64,000 nucleotides of DNA from Mucilaginibacter paludis DSM 18603 (lineage in GTDB: Bacteria > Bacteroidota > Bacteroidia > Sphingobacteriales > Sphingobacteriaceae), in contig NZ_CM001403.1 of the NCBI RefSeq assembly GCF_000166195.2, positions 6,590,432 through 6,654,431 on the forward strand, given 5' to 3'. The notes beneath the pieces were generated by a model that was not told where the DNA came from, did no database searches, and saw only the letters and a list, made by a program, of their open reading frames with translations. Of this stretch, positions 22,732 to 31,684 are shown piece by piece. Within the stretch, counting starts at the first letter, position 1. Each line of letters starts with the position of its first letter. The translations under genes and the position numbers were made by a program.

Positions 22732-25190
22732 AAGAATTTGGTTTTGCTTTGATCTTCGATCAGGTTTCGGATACCCGCCTCGATACTGCCGAAGCGTTTG
22801 GCATATTGGTGAACTTTAGCTTTTTCCGATGCTTCCGTCGTAAAAGCATAATACTGTTCCGGCGATACTTCCACCCGGTAAACTTTCGTGGAAGGCCCCA
22901 ACGAGAAAGTAACCTCCTTATAGATGCGCTGCGGGTCATTCGCCTTATTCATCGAAAGGATCAGCGCCCGGTCCTTATCCGTCAGGCCCAGCAATTCCTG
23001 GACCTGGTCGAACTTGTTCTGGTACTTGCTTTGATCCAGCAGGATCTTGCAGTCGCTGTTATTGACGATGGCCTGCTTAATGACCGGACTGCTCAAAATA
23101 TCCTCCACCTCCTGCGTCACCACGATGGCCTCGCCGAAGAACTTGCGAACGGTCTTGAACAGGTACTTGATGTATTCCGCCATACCGTCTTTGGCAATGG
23201 CCTTCCAGGCCTCTTCAATTAAGATCACCTTGCGGACATCCTTCGGCAGCTTACGCATCTTGGAAATGAAAACCTCCATGATAATGATCGTGACCACCGG
23301 GAATAAAATGGCGTGGTCCTTGATATTATCCAGCTCGAATACGATAAAGCGCTCGCCTAACAGATCAAGGTTTTCGGTAGAATTCAAAAGGTAGTCAAAT
23401 TCACCGCCCTGGTAGTAAGGATTGAGCACATACAACAAATTCCCCAGGTCGAAATCCTTTTCTTTGACCGAACTCTCTTTCAGTACCACCGCAAACTCTT
23501 TACCCAGGAAATCATAAAAAGTATTAAAGCAGGGAAACAAATCAGGATGAGCTTCCAGATGCTCATAATACAACTTCACCGCATTGCTAATCGCCACATA
23601 TTCCGACCGCCCGAAACTCTCATCCTCCTTTTTCCAAAGCGCCAAAAGCAGCGTCTTCAAGCTTTCTTTCTTTTCGATATCCAGCTTATCACCTTTAGCC
23701 ACATAAAATGGATTGAACCGGATCGGGTTACTTTCCTCATAGGTGAAATAATACCCATCGACCAGGTCGCAAAGCCCCTTATAACTATGCCCTACATCCA
23801 CCAAAACAATATGCGCACCCTGCTCGAAATAACTCTGCACCATGTGGTTCGTGAAGAACGATTTACCCGAACCGGATGGCCCCAGGATCATCTTGTTGCG
23901 GTTGGTGATCAGCCCTTTCTTCATCGGCTCATCCGAGATATCCACCAATACAGGCCTGCCCGATAAGCGGTCGCCCAACCGCAAACCAAACCCACTTTTC
24001 GAAGACCTATAATTGCTTTCCAGATTAAAAAAACAGGTCGCCTGCTCCAAAAAGGTATCAAACGTATCATTCATTGGGAAGTCCGCGCTATTCCCCGGTA
24101 TCCCGGCCCACCAGATCTGCGGCGCGCCGTCGCTTTCCAGCCGTGCCACGGCATCCATTTGCGCCATGGCCGAACCCGCCAAATTCTTCAGCTCCTGCAC
24201 CTGCTTTGCATCGTCGGTCCAGGCCAGCACATTGAAATGCGCCTTGACCGGCAAGCGTTGCTCACCAATGGCCTCGTTCAAAAAGTCCGAGGTCGCATCC
24301 CGCGCGATAGCATTCTCCCGCGAATAAGCCGACAGCGATTGCAGGCGCAGCCTTTTTTGTTCCAGCAGCTTCTGTGTTTTCAGCGGATCCCCGATAAAAA
24401 TATACTGGTTATACAAATGGTTACAGTCCAGCAATAAACCCAAAGGCGAAGCAAAGCCGATGCTGAACTTGGTCTTGTCCGTCGAATATTTATCATAATC
24501 GATCCGGCTACCGCACCAGCCCGGCAGATCTTCCGCATCCGCTAAAGTGAACAGCTTGACAAACTCGTCGCCAACCTTCAATTCATCCTTGAAATGCACA
24601 TCTTTCAATAGTGGCCGCTCATCCGCACCCAGCAAGAAACAATACTGCTCGACCATACCCGGAACCCTGGCCCTCCCTGTCAGTTCTTTATCCGAAAGCT
24701 GGCGTATCCCCACAAAACTACTGTCCGACAGAATCCGCGCGAACTGCCCGGCCTTTTCCATAAAGTCATTAAAAAAGGTGGGATTGACGGTTTGCTTGGG
24801 TACGATGCTTTTGCGCAATAGTCCTGAATAAGCGCTGCTGGCCGGCTTGCGGTCAGCCGCTTGCCGGGTAATATAGATGAGGCAGCGGTGCGCGAGGTAC
24901 GCACGCCCGTTAAAGAACCATTCGGATGCCGCTGATAAAAAGCTGCGGGCACTGTTCCCATCCCGTTTATACCGCGAACGGACGAACCAATCCTGCTTGT
25001 GCACGATACTGCCTTCCGGCAACAAACGGATCGCCCGGCACCAGGCATGATGGAAGGCCTCGTACTCGCTGCCCGATAGCGTAAAGATCTCCGGTAGCTC
25101 CAGTTCATAAGCCAGCGTGATATCGCCCCAAGCCGAAATGATCGCTCCATGCTCTACTTTAAATAACGGTTTGATACGCTCGAAATTCAT
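22728..25190 (-). CDS. traG: TraG-family conjugation ATPase (VirB4-like)
   Basis: The 820-residue protein is the VirB4-type ATPase that energises assembly of the mating channel. Walker A is GPSGSGKSFFTN near residues 433-445 and the Walker B strand is KVILIEEAWKAIA near 655-667. The N-terminal third (RIKPLFKVEHGAIISAWGDI) matches Bacteroidetes TraG. The length is normal for the family. The start overlaps the DUF4133 gene by 4 bases. The VirD4-type coupling protein, a different ATPase, is not in the window. Confidence 0.93.
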   Translation of the reverse strand: MNFERIKPLFKVEHGAIISAWGDITLAYELELPEIFTLSGSEYEAFHHAWCRAIRLLPEGSIVHKQDWFVRSRYKRDGNSARSFLSAASEWFFNGRAYLAHRCLIYITRQAADRKPASSAYSGLLRKSIVPKQTVNPTFFNDFMEKAGQFARILSDSSFVGIRQLSDKELTGRARVPGMVEQYCFLLGADERPLLKDVHFKDELKVGDEFVKLFTLADAEDLPGWCGSRIDYDKYSTDKTKFSIGFASPLGLLLDCNHLYNQYIFIGDPLKTQKLLEQKRLRLQSLSAYSRENAIARDATSDFLNEAIGEQRLPVKAHFNVLAWTDDAKQVQELKNLAGSAMAQMDAVARLESDGAPQIWWAGIPGNSADFPMNDTFDTFLEQATCFFNLESNYRSSKSGFGLRLGDRLSGRPVLVDISDEPMKKGLITNRNKMILGPSGSGKSFFTNHMVQSYFEQGAHIVLVDVGHSYKGLCDLVDGYYFTYEESNPIRFNPFYVAKGDKLDIEKKESLKTLLLALWKKEDESFGRSEYVAISNAVKLYYEHLEAHPDLFPCFNTFYDFLGKEFAVVLKESSVKEKDFDLGNLLYVLNPYYQGGEFDYLLNSTENLDLLGERFIVFELDNIKDHAILFPVVTIIIMEVFISKMRKLPKDVRKVILIEEAWKAIAKDGMAEYIKYLFKTVRKFFGEAIVVTQEVEDILSSPVIKQAIVNNSDCKILLDQSKYQNKFDQVQELLGLTDKDRALILSMNKANDPQRIYKEVTFSLGPSTKVYRVEVSPEQYYAFTTEASEKAKVHQYAKRFGSIEAGIRNLIEDQSKTKFL

Positions 25191-25513
25191 GCCTTTTGTT
25201 TTAATAATTGAATAAATGAACGTCTGCTGCGGAATTGAAGCGACACCGGCACCTGCCGTTTGGCCCGCAGCTTCATCAGCCCATGCTGGCCGTACTTCTT
25301 ACTAAGCCGGAACACCGTGGTGAACAGCAGCGTACCTAGGCCCAGGATCAGCGGCAAGCAAACCAGTACGCTCGTTCCGCAGATATACAGCACCGCGAAG
25401 AGCAGCAACAAACCCACCAACCCTCCGGCCAAATAGCCGATATACTGCGCCTTCAGCCCGCGGAACTCGATGGCTTTGTTGATGCCTTTGTTAATTTGAT
25501 AGACGCTGCTCAT
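25187..25513 (-). CDS. traF: DUF4133 protein, TraF-like (VirB3-type)
   Basis: The 108-residue protein begins MSSVYQINKGINKAIEFRGL, the DUF4133 signature, followed by two adjacent membrane helices (YIGYLAGGLVGLLLLFAVLY and LVCLPLILGLGTLLFTTVF) and a basic tail. In Bacteroidetes conjugation systems this is TraF, comparable to VirB3. It overlaps the genes on both sides by 4 bases. Confidence 0.9.
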   Translation of the reverse strand: MSSVYQINKGINKAIEFRGLKAQYIGYLAGGLVGLLLLFAVLYICGTSVLVCLPLILGLGTLLFTTVFRLSKKYGQHGLMKLRAKRQVPVSLQFRSRRSFIQLLKQKA

Positions 25514-25842
25514 AGCCCAAAGAAGGATTTAAGCACCGTCGCCACGATCACCAGGAACACGCAGGATCCGAACCAGGCCGTCGCAACTTTATTGGTATCC
25601 GGTTCCCCAGCATTCCATTTCGAGAACACCTTCACCGCGCCAATGATACCGACCACTGCACCGATGGCATACATCAAATTACAGCCCGCATCGAAATAAC
25701 TCTTGACCTGCGAGGTCGCCTGGTTGATACCCGCCGCGCCATCCTGGCTGAAAGCCGACTGGACGGCGATCATCGCCGCAGTAAACATTAAGGTTTTTAG
25801 CAGCGCCTGTTGTTTAGGGGAATAGGGAATATGATTTTTCAT
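25510..25842 (-). CDS. traE: DUF4134 protein, TraE-like (VirB2-type)
   Basis: The 110-residue protein has a signal-type N-terminus ending in SAFSQDGAAGINQATSQVKS and two membrane helices (LMYAIGAVVGIIGAVKVFSK and SCVFLVIVATVLKSFFGL), the DUF4134/TraE pattern comparable to VirB2 pilin. The 12 bases ATACTTATGAAA at its start recur at the start of the gene upstream (25880-26374), supporting both start choices. Confidence 0.9.
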   Translation of the reverse strand: MKNHIPYSPKQQALLKTLMFTAAMIAVQSAFSQDGAAGINQATSQVKSYFDAGCNLMYAIGAVVGIIGAVKVFSKWNAGEPDTNKVATAWFGSCVFLVIVATVLKSFFGL

Positions 25843-25879
25843 AAGTATGATACACTGATTTTTAAAATGATTACACAGA

Positions 25880-26374
25880 TTACGCCCAGAGACCGGCTAA
25901 CTCGTCCTCGTCCAACCCGAAAGGACAATGTTCCCGCAGCCAGTCATTGATGTCCGGCAAATGTTTACTCTCCGCCAAGCGAGGGTACTTTACAGTAATA
26001 AGCTTGAACAAACTGATAAAATCCGCCTTGTCACCTTCCTCGGCTTCCACCGTCTGGATGACCTTTTTGATCTCCTCCAGCACATCCGGGATCAGCCCCT
26101 GCATTTCCTCGTCCGGGATCATCGTCTTGCGCTGCATAAACCGCACCTCATGTGCCAAAACGGTAGACACCCCGTATTCCTCGGCCGGCGCGCCCATCAG
26201 GTCGAATTCTTCATCGTCAGCCAGCACCGTCGGCAATGGCGTTTCCGGTTTCGGGAATTGTTGCGCATAGAGCTTCTTCGCCTCGTTCCGGTAAAAAGTG
26301 AACAAAACCCCGCCGTACCAGACGGCCAGGGCCAGGGCCGCGAAAAGGAGATAATGCGACCCGATAAATTTCAT
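25880..26374 (-). CDS. Hypothetical transfer-operon membrane protein (TraD position)
   Basis: I use ATG 26374 (MKFIGSHYLLFAALALAVWY), giving 164 residues; an ATG three codons upstream is also possible. One N-terminal membrane helix is followed by a cytoplasmic acidic region and a helical C-terminal domain (SLFKLITVKYPRLAESKHLP, then INDWLREHCPFGLDEDEL). Similar proteins open Bacteroidetes tra operons in the traD position. It is the first gene of the minus-strand transfer operon here. Function unknown. Confidence 0.65.
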   Translation of the reverse strand: MKFIGSHYLLFAALALAVWYGGVLFTFYRNEAKKLYAQQFPKPETPLPTVLADDEEFDLMGAPAEEYGVSTVLAHEVRFMQRKTMIPDEEMQGLIPDVLEEIKKVIQTVEAEEGDKADFISLFKLITVKYPRLAESKHLPDINDWLREHCPFGLDEDELAGLWA

Positions 26375-26575
26375 AAGTATCATAGTAACCTTCTTTAGCC
26401 CGCTGCGGCATTGCAGCGACAGGACAAAGGTTGGGGGATGGCTAAGGGATATTGGTAAGTCTGGATAATGGTCGGAAATATTTTTATAATTATTTACAAA
26501 TCAGAATAATACCAGCAACATTTTATTTGGTATTATAAATTAAATATTAATTTAGCGTGATAACCTTATTGCATT

Positions 26576-27523
26576 ATGGAAGAAAATGATTTTATAATAA
26601 GCACCAAGCCGTTCATTTTTCGAATACTCCGTTCAGAGTTTTATTTTTGGGTTGTCCTGGGACTTTTGGTTTCTATATCACCCATCATGGATATTTTCCA
26701 ATTTGGAACCCGTGAAGGAATTAGTCGCATTATCAGTATTAATCGTTACTATATTTTAGGATCTTGTATTATCATACTTGGTGCCTATATGTATAAGCAG
26801 ATTTTCGAATATTATCCATTGCGAAGCATTAGATATGGGTTGATCAAACGCAGAGAATATAAAAGGGAATTACATCTCATCAATCATAGCGTTCCGTTTA
26901 CAACAGAAAACGTTAAAGAAATACCGGTACAAACCACGCCTTCCGAAACAGCGACAGAAGGACTCAAAACGTTGGTGGTTGCTAAAACAGCCGAAAGCGA
27001 GGACTTACGATTAAAGAATATAGGCGAAAGCGCCAGGATTGCTGAGAAATTATTTTCACGCTCAGGCATCTATTTAATGATCGGGTGTATCATTGCATTT
27101 TCCGGAGTATTCATTTTTTACAATTCCGGCCTTGCCGCTAGTGATAATACTAAAACAGCTCCGGCTAATATTGGGCAGGAATTGCTGGGGCTACTGCCCA
27201 GGTTTGGGTCGCTGTTTTTTATCGAATTTATCGCCATTTTTTTCTTGAAGCAATATCGGATCGTTTTAGAGGAGTACAGATATTATGAATTGGCGAAAAG
27301 GCGGCGTCAGGAAGATTATGATACTTTTGCACTTATTGAAAAACACCAGAACAATGCAAGTCTGCTGGAAATTTTAAAGGCTAAGTATTCAAATAGTGAA
27401 CAGCCTAATATTCTTAAAACGGGGGAAACGACTCAAATCATCGAAGTCCAAAAACTGGCTAACCAGGAAACCGAGGTTTTTACAAAACTGATCGATCTTG
27501 TCAAGATGGTAAAGGAAAAATAA
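26576..27523 (+). CDS. Membrane protein of unknown function, paired with a DUF6236 gene
   Basis: The 315-residue protein has four hydrophobic helices: about residues 22-42, 60-80, 163-183 and 208-225 (FWVVLGLLVSISPIMDIF, YYILGSCIIILGAYMY, IYLMIGCIIAFSGVFIFY, SLFFIEFIAIFFLKQY). A soluble loop separates the pairs and a charged cytoplasmic tail of about 90 residues follows. No known motif was seen. It is AT-rich compared with the adjacent tra genes and lies between the tra operon and RteC, a typical cargo position. The next gene starts 28 bp downstream and is probably co-transcribed. Confidence 0.55.
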   Translation: MEENDFIISTKPFIFRILRSEFYFWVVLGLLVSISPIMDIFQFGTREGISRIISINRYYILGSCIIILGAYMYKQIFEYYPLRSIRYGLIKRREYKRELHLINHSVPFTTENVKEIPVQTTPSETATEGLKTLVVAKTAESEDLRLKNIGESARIAEKLFSRSGIYLMIGCIIAFSGVFIFYNSGLAASDNTKTAPANIGQELLGLLPRFGSLFFIEFIAIFFLKQYRIVLEEYRYYELAKRRRQEDYDTFALIEKHQNNASLLEILKAKYSNSEQPNILKTGETTQIIEVQKLANQETEVFTKLIDLVKMVKEK

Positions 27524-27551
27524 TTTAATAAAATCGCTTTGATTTAAAAAA

Positions 27552-28580
27552 ATGCAACGCAATCTACTCTATTACCCCTCAATTGACATTCCCCATAAAG
27601 AATGGCTATTGTCTGCTTTGCTTTATGCAGACACTGTTTCTACGATAGTACCTTATACTTCCATCAGTGATGATCGCATGCCTAATGATCTTCGCGAACT
27701 TTATGATCAGGAGATCTATAAACCTGTTTTAATCGAAAAGGTCCTAACTGACTATCAACAGGAATTCGGGGAATTTGAACAACGCTTTATTTCTGCCACC
27801 ACTAGTGAAGAATTCAAGGCCCTTTCAAATAAAAAGTTGGTAGATCAGCCCGGCTTTTTATTTGAGCAAAAGCTGACGATGAATATTAAATACCATCTTC
27901 AGCAAGAGCATCTGATCAAAGGTCAGGGAGGGCTGGGAATTGCTACAGATGAAACGGTCGCTTTATTGTACATGTCTTTTTTGGCGCAATATGTTGCAAA
28001 GGTCACCGAAAATGAATTGGTCATCCCATCAACAGATCTTAAAAAGTACGAGCATATCGGGTTTAACCTGACCAAAGAAAAGATGCCGGCCTTTGCGATA
28101 TTACTTGACCGCGTGCTGCCTGTTCCCGGCCCTGACGCCACTTTAGAACAGGTGATCCAATTTAAAAAAGACAGAAAAGATGAACTTTTCCAATTTCGAA
28201 AATACTTAAGCGCCATCCAGGAGAAAATAAGAAAGGCGGAGACCAAAGAACAATTATTGGAAGTGCTGATCGACGCCCGGGAAAGTATTGAAAAAGGCAT
28301 TCATGACCTCCAAAAGACCATGAAAGACGGAGGAATCAAATCTGTTTTCACCTCATTTGAAAGCTTGCTCAAACTGGAAAGTCCGAAGCTATTTGCGACC
28401 CTTACCGCAGCTGGCATTGTCAGCACACCAGTCAATCCTGTTGTGGGGGTCATTACCGGAGCGATCGGCATCGCCGGTGGCATGATCTCTTCCTATATGG
28501 GGAGTAAACGGGAAGTAGACAAGGCCGACCTGTCCTATCTCTTTAAAGCGCAAAAAGCCGGCATAATCCACGCCGGCTAA
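27552..28580 (+). CDS. DUF6236-like protein
   Basis: The 342-residue protein begins MQRNLLYYPSIDIPHKEWLL and continues SALLYADTVSTIVPYT, the start typical of DUF6236 proteins, which are uncharacterised and often found in accessory regions. The middle is helical; near the end a small hydrophobic stretch (TPVNPVVGVITGAIGIAGGM) could associate with membrane. It follows the four-helix membrane protein by 28 bp. The two may form a membrane-linked module; a defence role is only a guess from location. Confidence 0.6.
   Translation: MQRNLLYYPSIDIPHKEWLLSALLYADTVSTIVPYTSISDDRMPNDLRELYDQEIYKPVLIEKVLTDYQQEFGEFEQRFISATTSEEFKALSNKKLVDQPGFLFEQKLTMNIKYHLQQEHLIKGQGGLGIATDETVALLYMSFLAQYVAKVTENELVIPSTDLKKYEHIGFNLTKEKMPAFAILLDRVLPVPGPDATLEQVIQFKKDRKDELFQFRKYLSAIQEKIRKAETKEQLLEVLIDARESIEKGIHDLQKTMKDGGIKSVFTSFESLLKLESPKLFATLTAAGIVSTPVNPVVGVITGAIGIAGGMISSYMGSKREVDKADLSYLFKAQKAGIIHAG
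28556..28578 (-). terminator. Terminator of rteC, overlapping the end of the DUF6236 gene
   Basis: AGCCGGC and GCCGGCT form a 7-bp stem with a 9-base loop; on the minus strand it is followed by TTTTTG. It sits 15 bp beyond the rteC stop codon and inside the last codons of the convergent DUF6236 gene. Confidence 0.65.
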
Positions 28581-28592
28581 TCTTAAAATAGC

Positions 28593-29480
28593 TTAAGGAA
28601 TTCGCTTCGCCTTCCGCACCGGCTTATACGCATCGCCCTGGTTCATATAACGCATGACCGCATCTTTCATCAGGTCCAGGAACTTGGTCTTACTTAAGAT
28701 CTTTCGCGCCTTGATCTCTACGAACAAACGGGTATATCGGCTCAGGTCCACATCCAGCGTGGTACTCAGCCAGTGCATCACATCCGCCAGTTCCGCGTCC
28801 CCGCCATTGACCTGGTCGGATACCCAAATGCTATAGCCCAGCTCCACCGCGTGGATTGTATCGCCCGTCCACTTCAGCGGCACCGCTTTTCTTCCCGGCC
28901 GGATAAAACCCAGGTCAGCACCCTGCCCGTTCAAACCTTCCAGCAAATGCAGGATATGGTCACGCAGCATCTCTAAAGCCCGGAATTTCGCGAACAAATA
29001 ATCCCAGGCCGTGGTAAACTCCGGGTCATTATCCGGTAGGTCCGTTACCAGCATACTCTGCAAAGCCGCGCCCCGCACGAAACATAAACCGTCCAGTTCA
29101 TCCGCCTTCATCCGGTAATACTCATATTGAAAAGCATACTGGTTAAAAAACCGGCCGATGCTTTTCAGCTCATCCCCGTAATAGCTGCGCAGCTCATCCA
29201 GTGTCACGGCCTTGCGGCAGTTCTCCAAATGGTACAGCTCCGTTTCTAAGATCTGCAAACTGAAAAAGCGCGGCTTGGTCACTTTAAAAAAGCTGATCTC
29301 GGCCGCTGTTCCATCAAAACCGGCCGCCAAAACCTTTTCCCGCAAGTCTTGCAAGACCGCCCGGATAGCGGTTAATGTGGCGACCATTTTTTGCAGCGGG
29401 CGCTGTTCCCGCTCCGCGATCAGGCCTAATTGATTTTCCAGTTCCACATACATTTCCTCAAAGTCTTTTACATTTTCCAT
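28593..29480 (-). CDS. rteC: RteC-like regulator of a conjugative transposon
   Basis: The start is placed at ATG 29480 (MENVKDFEEMYVELENQLGL), giving 295 residues; the frame is open to a TTG at 29522. It matches the RteC family: FFNQYAFQYEYYRMKADELD in the middle and a C-terminal winged-helix-like region (LSTTLDVDLSRYTRLFVEIK). In CTnDOT-type elements RteC activates excision. Its presence beside the tra operon supports an integrated conjugative element. No RteA/RteB pair is visible nearby. Confidence 0.88.
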   Translation of the reverse strand: MENVKDFEEMYVELENQLGLIAEREQRPLQKMVATLTAIRAVLQDLREKVLAAGFDGTAAEISFFKVTKPRFFSLQILETELYHLENCRKAVTLDELRSYYGDELKSIGRFFNQYAFQYEYYRMKADELDGLCFVRGAALQSMLVTDLPDNDPEFTTAWDYLFAKFRALEMLRDHILHLLEGLNGQGADLGFIRPGRKAVPLKWTGDTIHAVELGYSIWVSDQVNGGDAELADVMHWLSTTLDVDLSRYTRLFVEIKARKILSKTKFLDLMKDAVMRYMNQGDAYKPVRKAKRIP

Positions 29481-29600
29481 AGGTACAATTGAATTAATGT
29501 CCACAAAAACTCGCGGCGTCAAAACCTTTTGCCCGATGGCTGGTTTTAACTCACAAGCAATTTATTAATCCAAAGTTGGCCTCATAAGGAAAACGGGACG

Positions 29601-29614
29601 TTGATAGTTATCAA
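29601..29614. promoter_or_regulatory. FNR/CRP-type binding site
   Basis: TTGATAGTTATCAA fits the FNR-type consensus TTGAT-N4-ATCAA exactly. It lies 23 bp upstream of the Crp/Fnr gene at 29637 and within the region shared with rteC, so it may mediate autoregulation and also affect rteC. The motif is seen; binding is inferred. Confidence 0.6.
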
Positions 29615-29636
29615 TATTATCAATTGAACAAATCTT

Positions 29637-30221
29637 ATGGAAGCTACTTTATTGCTGCAAACGCTGAACCTGATCCAGCCTTTGTCAGGCAAACTCCAGC
29701 AGCGCTTCGCCGAATGCCTCGAAGAAGCACATTACCCTAAAAAGCACATTTTACTGCAACCCGGCCAGACCTGCCGGAAGATCTACTTTATCGTCGAAGG
29801 CCTGGCCCGTGCCTGGTACCTCACCGACAAGCAAAAGGAATGTACCACCTGGTTCATGCGTGAAGGAGATATGATGATCTCCGTCTACAGCTTTTACACC
29901 CAGCAGCCCGCCTCGGAAACCATCGAGGTGCTCGAAGACAGTACCATCCTTTCGCTTAGCTGGGCGCAGGTCCAGGGCATTTACGCCGACTTCCCCGAGT
30001 TTAATTTCATTGGGCGCATCCTCACTGAAAAGTATTACATCGCCAGTGAGCAAAGGACCAACCTCCTGCGGAATGGCACCGCCATTGACCGCTATAACCT
30101 GCTGTTGCAAATGCACCCCGACATCATCCAGCGGGTGCCCCTATGGATGGTCGCCTCGCACCTCAACGTCAGCCACGAGGCCCTCTGCCGCATCCGCGGC
30201 CAGCACGTCTCCGCCAATTAA
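29637..30221 (+). CDS. Crp/Fnr-family transcriptional regulator
   Basis: The 194-residue protein has a cNMP-binding-like beta-roll (residues about 30-115, with KIYFIVEGLARAWYLTDKQK) and a C-terminal helix-turn-helix (VPLWMVASHLNVSHEALCRI). No Cys cluster for an iron-sulfur centre is present, so it is not a classical FNR oxygen sensor. A perfect FNR-type site lies in its promoter region. It is divergent from rteC and upstream of a lipoprotein gene that starts 45 bp later. Confidence 0.88.
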   Translation: MEATLLLQTLNLIQPLSGKLQQRFAECLEEAHYPKKHILLQPGQTCRKIYFIVEGLARAWYLTDKQKECTTWFMREGDMMISVYSFYTQQPASETIEVLEDSTILSLSWAQVQGIYADFPEFNFIGRILTEKYYIASEQRTNLLRNGTAIDRYNLLLQMHPDIIQRVPLWMVASHLNVSHEALCRIRGQHVSAN

Positions 30222-30265
30222 AAGGCGACAATTATCAATTTTTTAAAAAATGACAAACCAGCATT

Positions 30266-31660
30266 ATGAAAAAGATCACGAAATATATCCTGCTGCTGCT
30301 CACGCTTACCATGGCTTGCCGCAAGGAAAACAATACCCAACCAACTATCCAAACCAACCCGCAGCAAACCCTCAGTCTGAAAGCGGTCACGGACTGGTAC
30401 AATCAGCAACCGGATTCGACCACAACGATTCAAACCAACAGCCTGGGCTTAAAACCCTTTAACATCAAAAAACTCAACCCCGACCTGGCTAACCTGCGTT
30501 CGGTCAATGTCAAAAAAGGAAACTACTGGCTGGTCAAGGTCAAAGGACAACCGACCTATAACGGCATCAAACTCGGCTACCGTAAGCTCGCCTTTATCAA
30601 AGACAGTACCGGGGCGATCAAACCCCGAATCCTGGAGATCATTCCTGACCTCATCTACCTGCAGCGGAAAGGCAAAGCCGAGACCAAAGATTTTACCGGG
30701 CGGGTATTCGTCTACGATCAGCACCACCAACTGACCGGCGGCTTGATCTACAGTCAGGGTAAAACCATCGGCCAAATCAAACCAAAGCCGGCAGGCACGT
30801 CCACCACCAGCGCCGATCCGAAACTGCGGACCCTCATGGTGGCCATCAGCGCGGACTGCGAATGGTATGACAGCAGCTACATTGACGCCGACGGCATTTT
30901 CACCGTCTATTCCGAAAATATCTGCAGTTACAGCATCTATGATGACGGTTATTATCCCGATTACGGCGGTGGCGGCGGCGGTGACGTTTCAGCCGATCCT
31001 TATGGCGGCGGCGGCGGTTCATCCGCAGACCCGGCACCGGACCCGACACCCGAACCGTCCAACCTCCCCGGTGAGGACCACCCGAAGATCAACCCCAAGA
31101 ACTACACCGATTGTTTCGGCAGCGTACCGAATACCAACGCCACCATGCAGGTGACCATCTATGTCCAGGAGCCTTTTCCGGGCACGACCTTCAATTACGG
31201 CCCCAACTCGGTCGGCCACACCGCCATCGGGATCACCAAATCCGGCGGCGGACAGACCGTCACCCAGGTCATCGGCTTTTATCCTGACGCCAGCGGTAAG
31301 GATAAAATACACGCCCCAGGCAAACTGGTAGACAATAGCCAGCTGGATTATAATGCAAGCATCACGTATAACGTCGACGCCGTCCAGTTCGCTAACCTGA
31401 TCAATTACATCAACAGCCCGCTGCCCGCCTATGACCTCACCGATTTCAACTGCACCGGTTATGCGGTCAGTGCCTGCGCTTACGCCGGGATTACGCTGCC
31501 AAACGCCTACACCACCGTGGGGCTGCCCACACCTGACCATGTGCCCCACCTTGCGGAAACCCCGGCCGGCCTGGGCAACAGCATCGACAATATGAAGGGC
31601 CAGCCCGGCGTCAATACCAATGGTGGAACCGGCCCGGCCACGCATGGACCATGTAATTAA
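30266..31660 (+). CDS. Lipoprotein with a permuted papain-like (NlpC/PPPDE-like) C-terminal domain
   Basis: The 464-residue protein has a lipobox (LLLTLTMAC, Cys18) and an N-terminal domain of about 190 residues unknown to me. A Gly/Pro/Asp-rich linker (about 235-270) follows, then a C-terminal domain with NSVGHTAIGI (His318) and DFNCTGYAVSACAYAG (Cys396). A His-then-Cys order with a Gly-His strand and a buried Cys helix is that of circularly permuted papain-fold enzymes, such as LRAT, YiiX and PPPDE types. This suggests a surface amidase or peptidase; a toxin role is speculative. The 108-residue membrane protein follows by 24 bp. Confidence 0.55.
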   Translation: MKKITKYILLLLTLTMACRKENNTQPTIQTNPQQTLSLKAVTDWYNQQPDSTTTIQTNSLGLKPFNIKKLNPDLANLRSVNVKKGNYWLVKVKGQPTYNGIKLGYRKLAFIKDSTGAIKPRILEIIPDLIYLQRKGKAETKDFTGRVFVYDQHHQLTGGLIYSQGKTIGQIKPKPAGTSTTSADPKLRTLMVAISADCEWYDSSYIDADGIFTVYSENICSYSIYDDGYYPDYGGGGGGDVSADPYGGGGGSSADPAPDPTPEPSNLPGEDHPKINPKNYTDCFGSVPNTNATMQVTIYVQEPFPGTTFNYGPNSVGHTAIGITKSGGGQTVTQVIGFYPDASGKDKIHAPGKLVDNSQLDYNASITYNVDAVQFANLINYINSPLPAYDLTDFNCTGYAVSACAYAGITLPNAYTTVGLPTPDHVPHLAETPAGLGNSIDNMKGQPGVNTNGGTGPATHGPCN

Positions 31661-31684
31661 AAATGCTTAACTTAGGATAACACC

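Noticed and set aside
22749..23222. 157-residue plus-strand open frame
   Set aside because: It is antisense to the C-terminal part of the TraG ATPase, where the minus-strand motifs (Walker B) are unambiguous.
30960..31020. Repeated GGCGGC tracts that look like a short tandem repeat
   Set aside because: They encode the poly-Gly linker of the lipoprotein in frame and show no spacer pattern, so neither a CRISPR nor a regulatory repeat is indicated.
31019..31645. 208-residue minus-strand open frame
   Set aside because: It is antisense to the papain-like domain of the lipoprotein; its Gly/Val/Ile-rich composition is a reverse-strand artefact.
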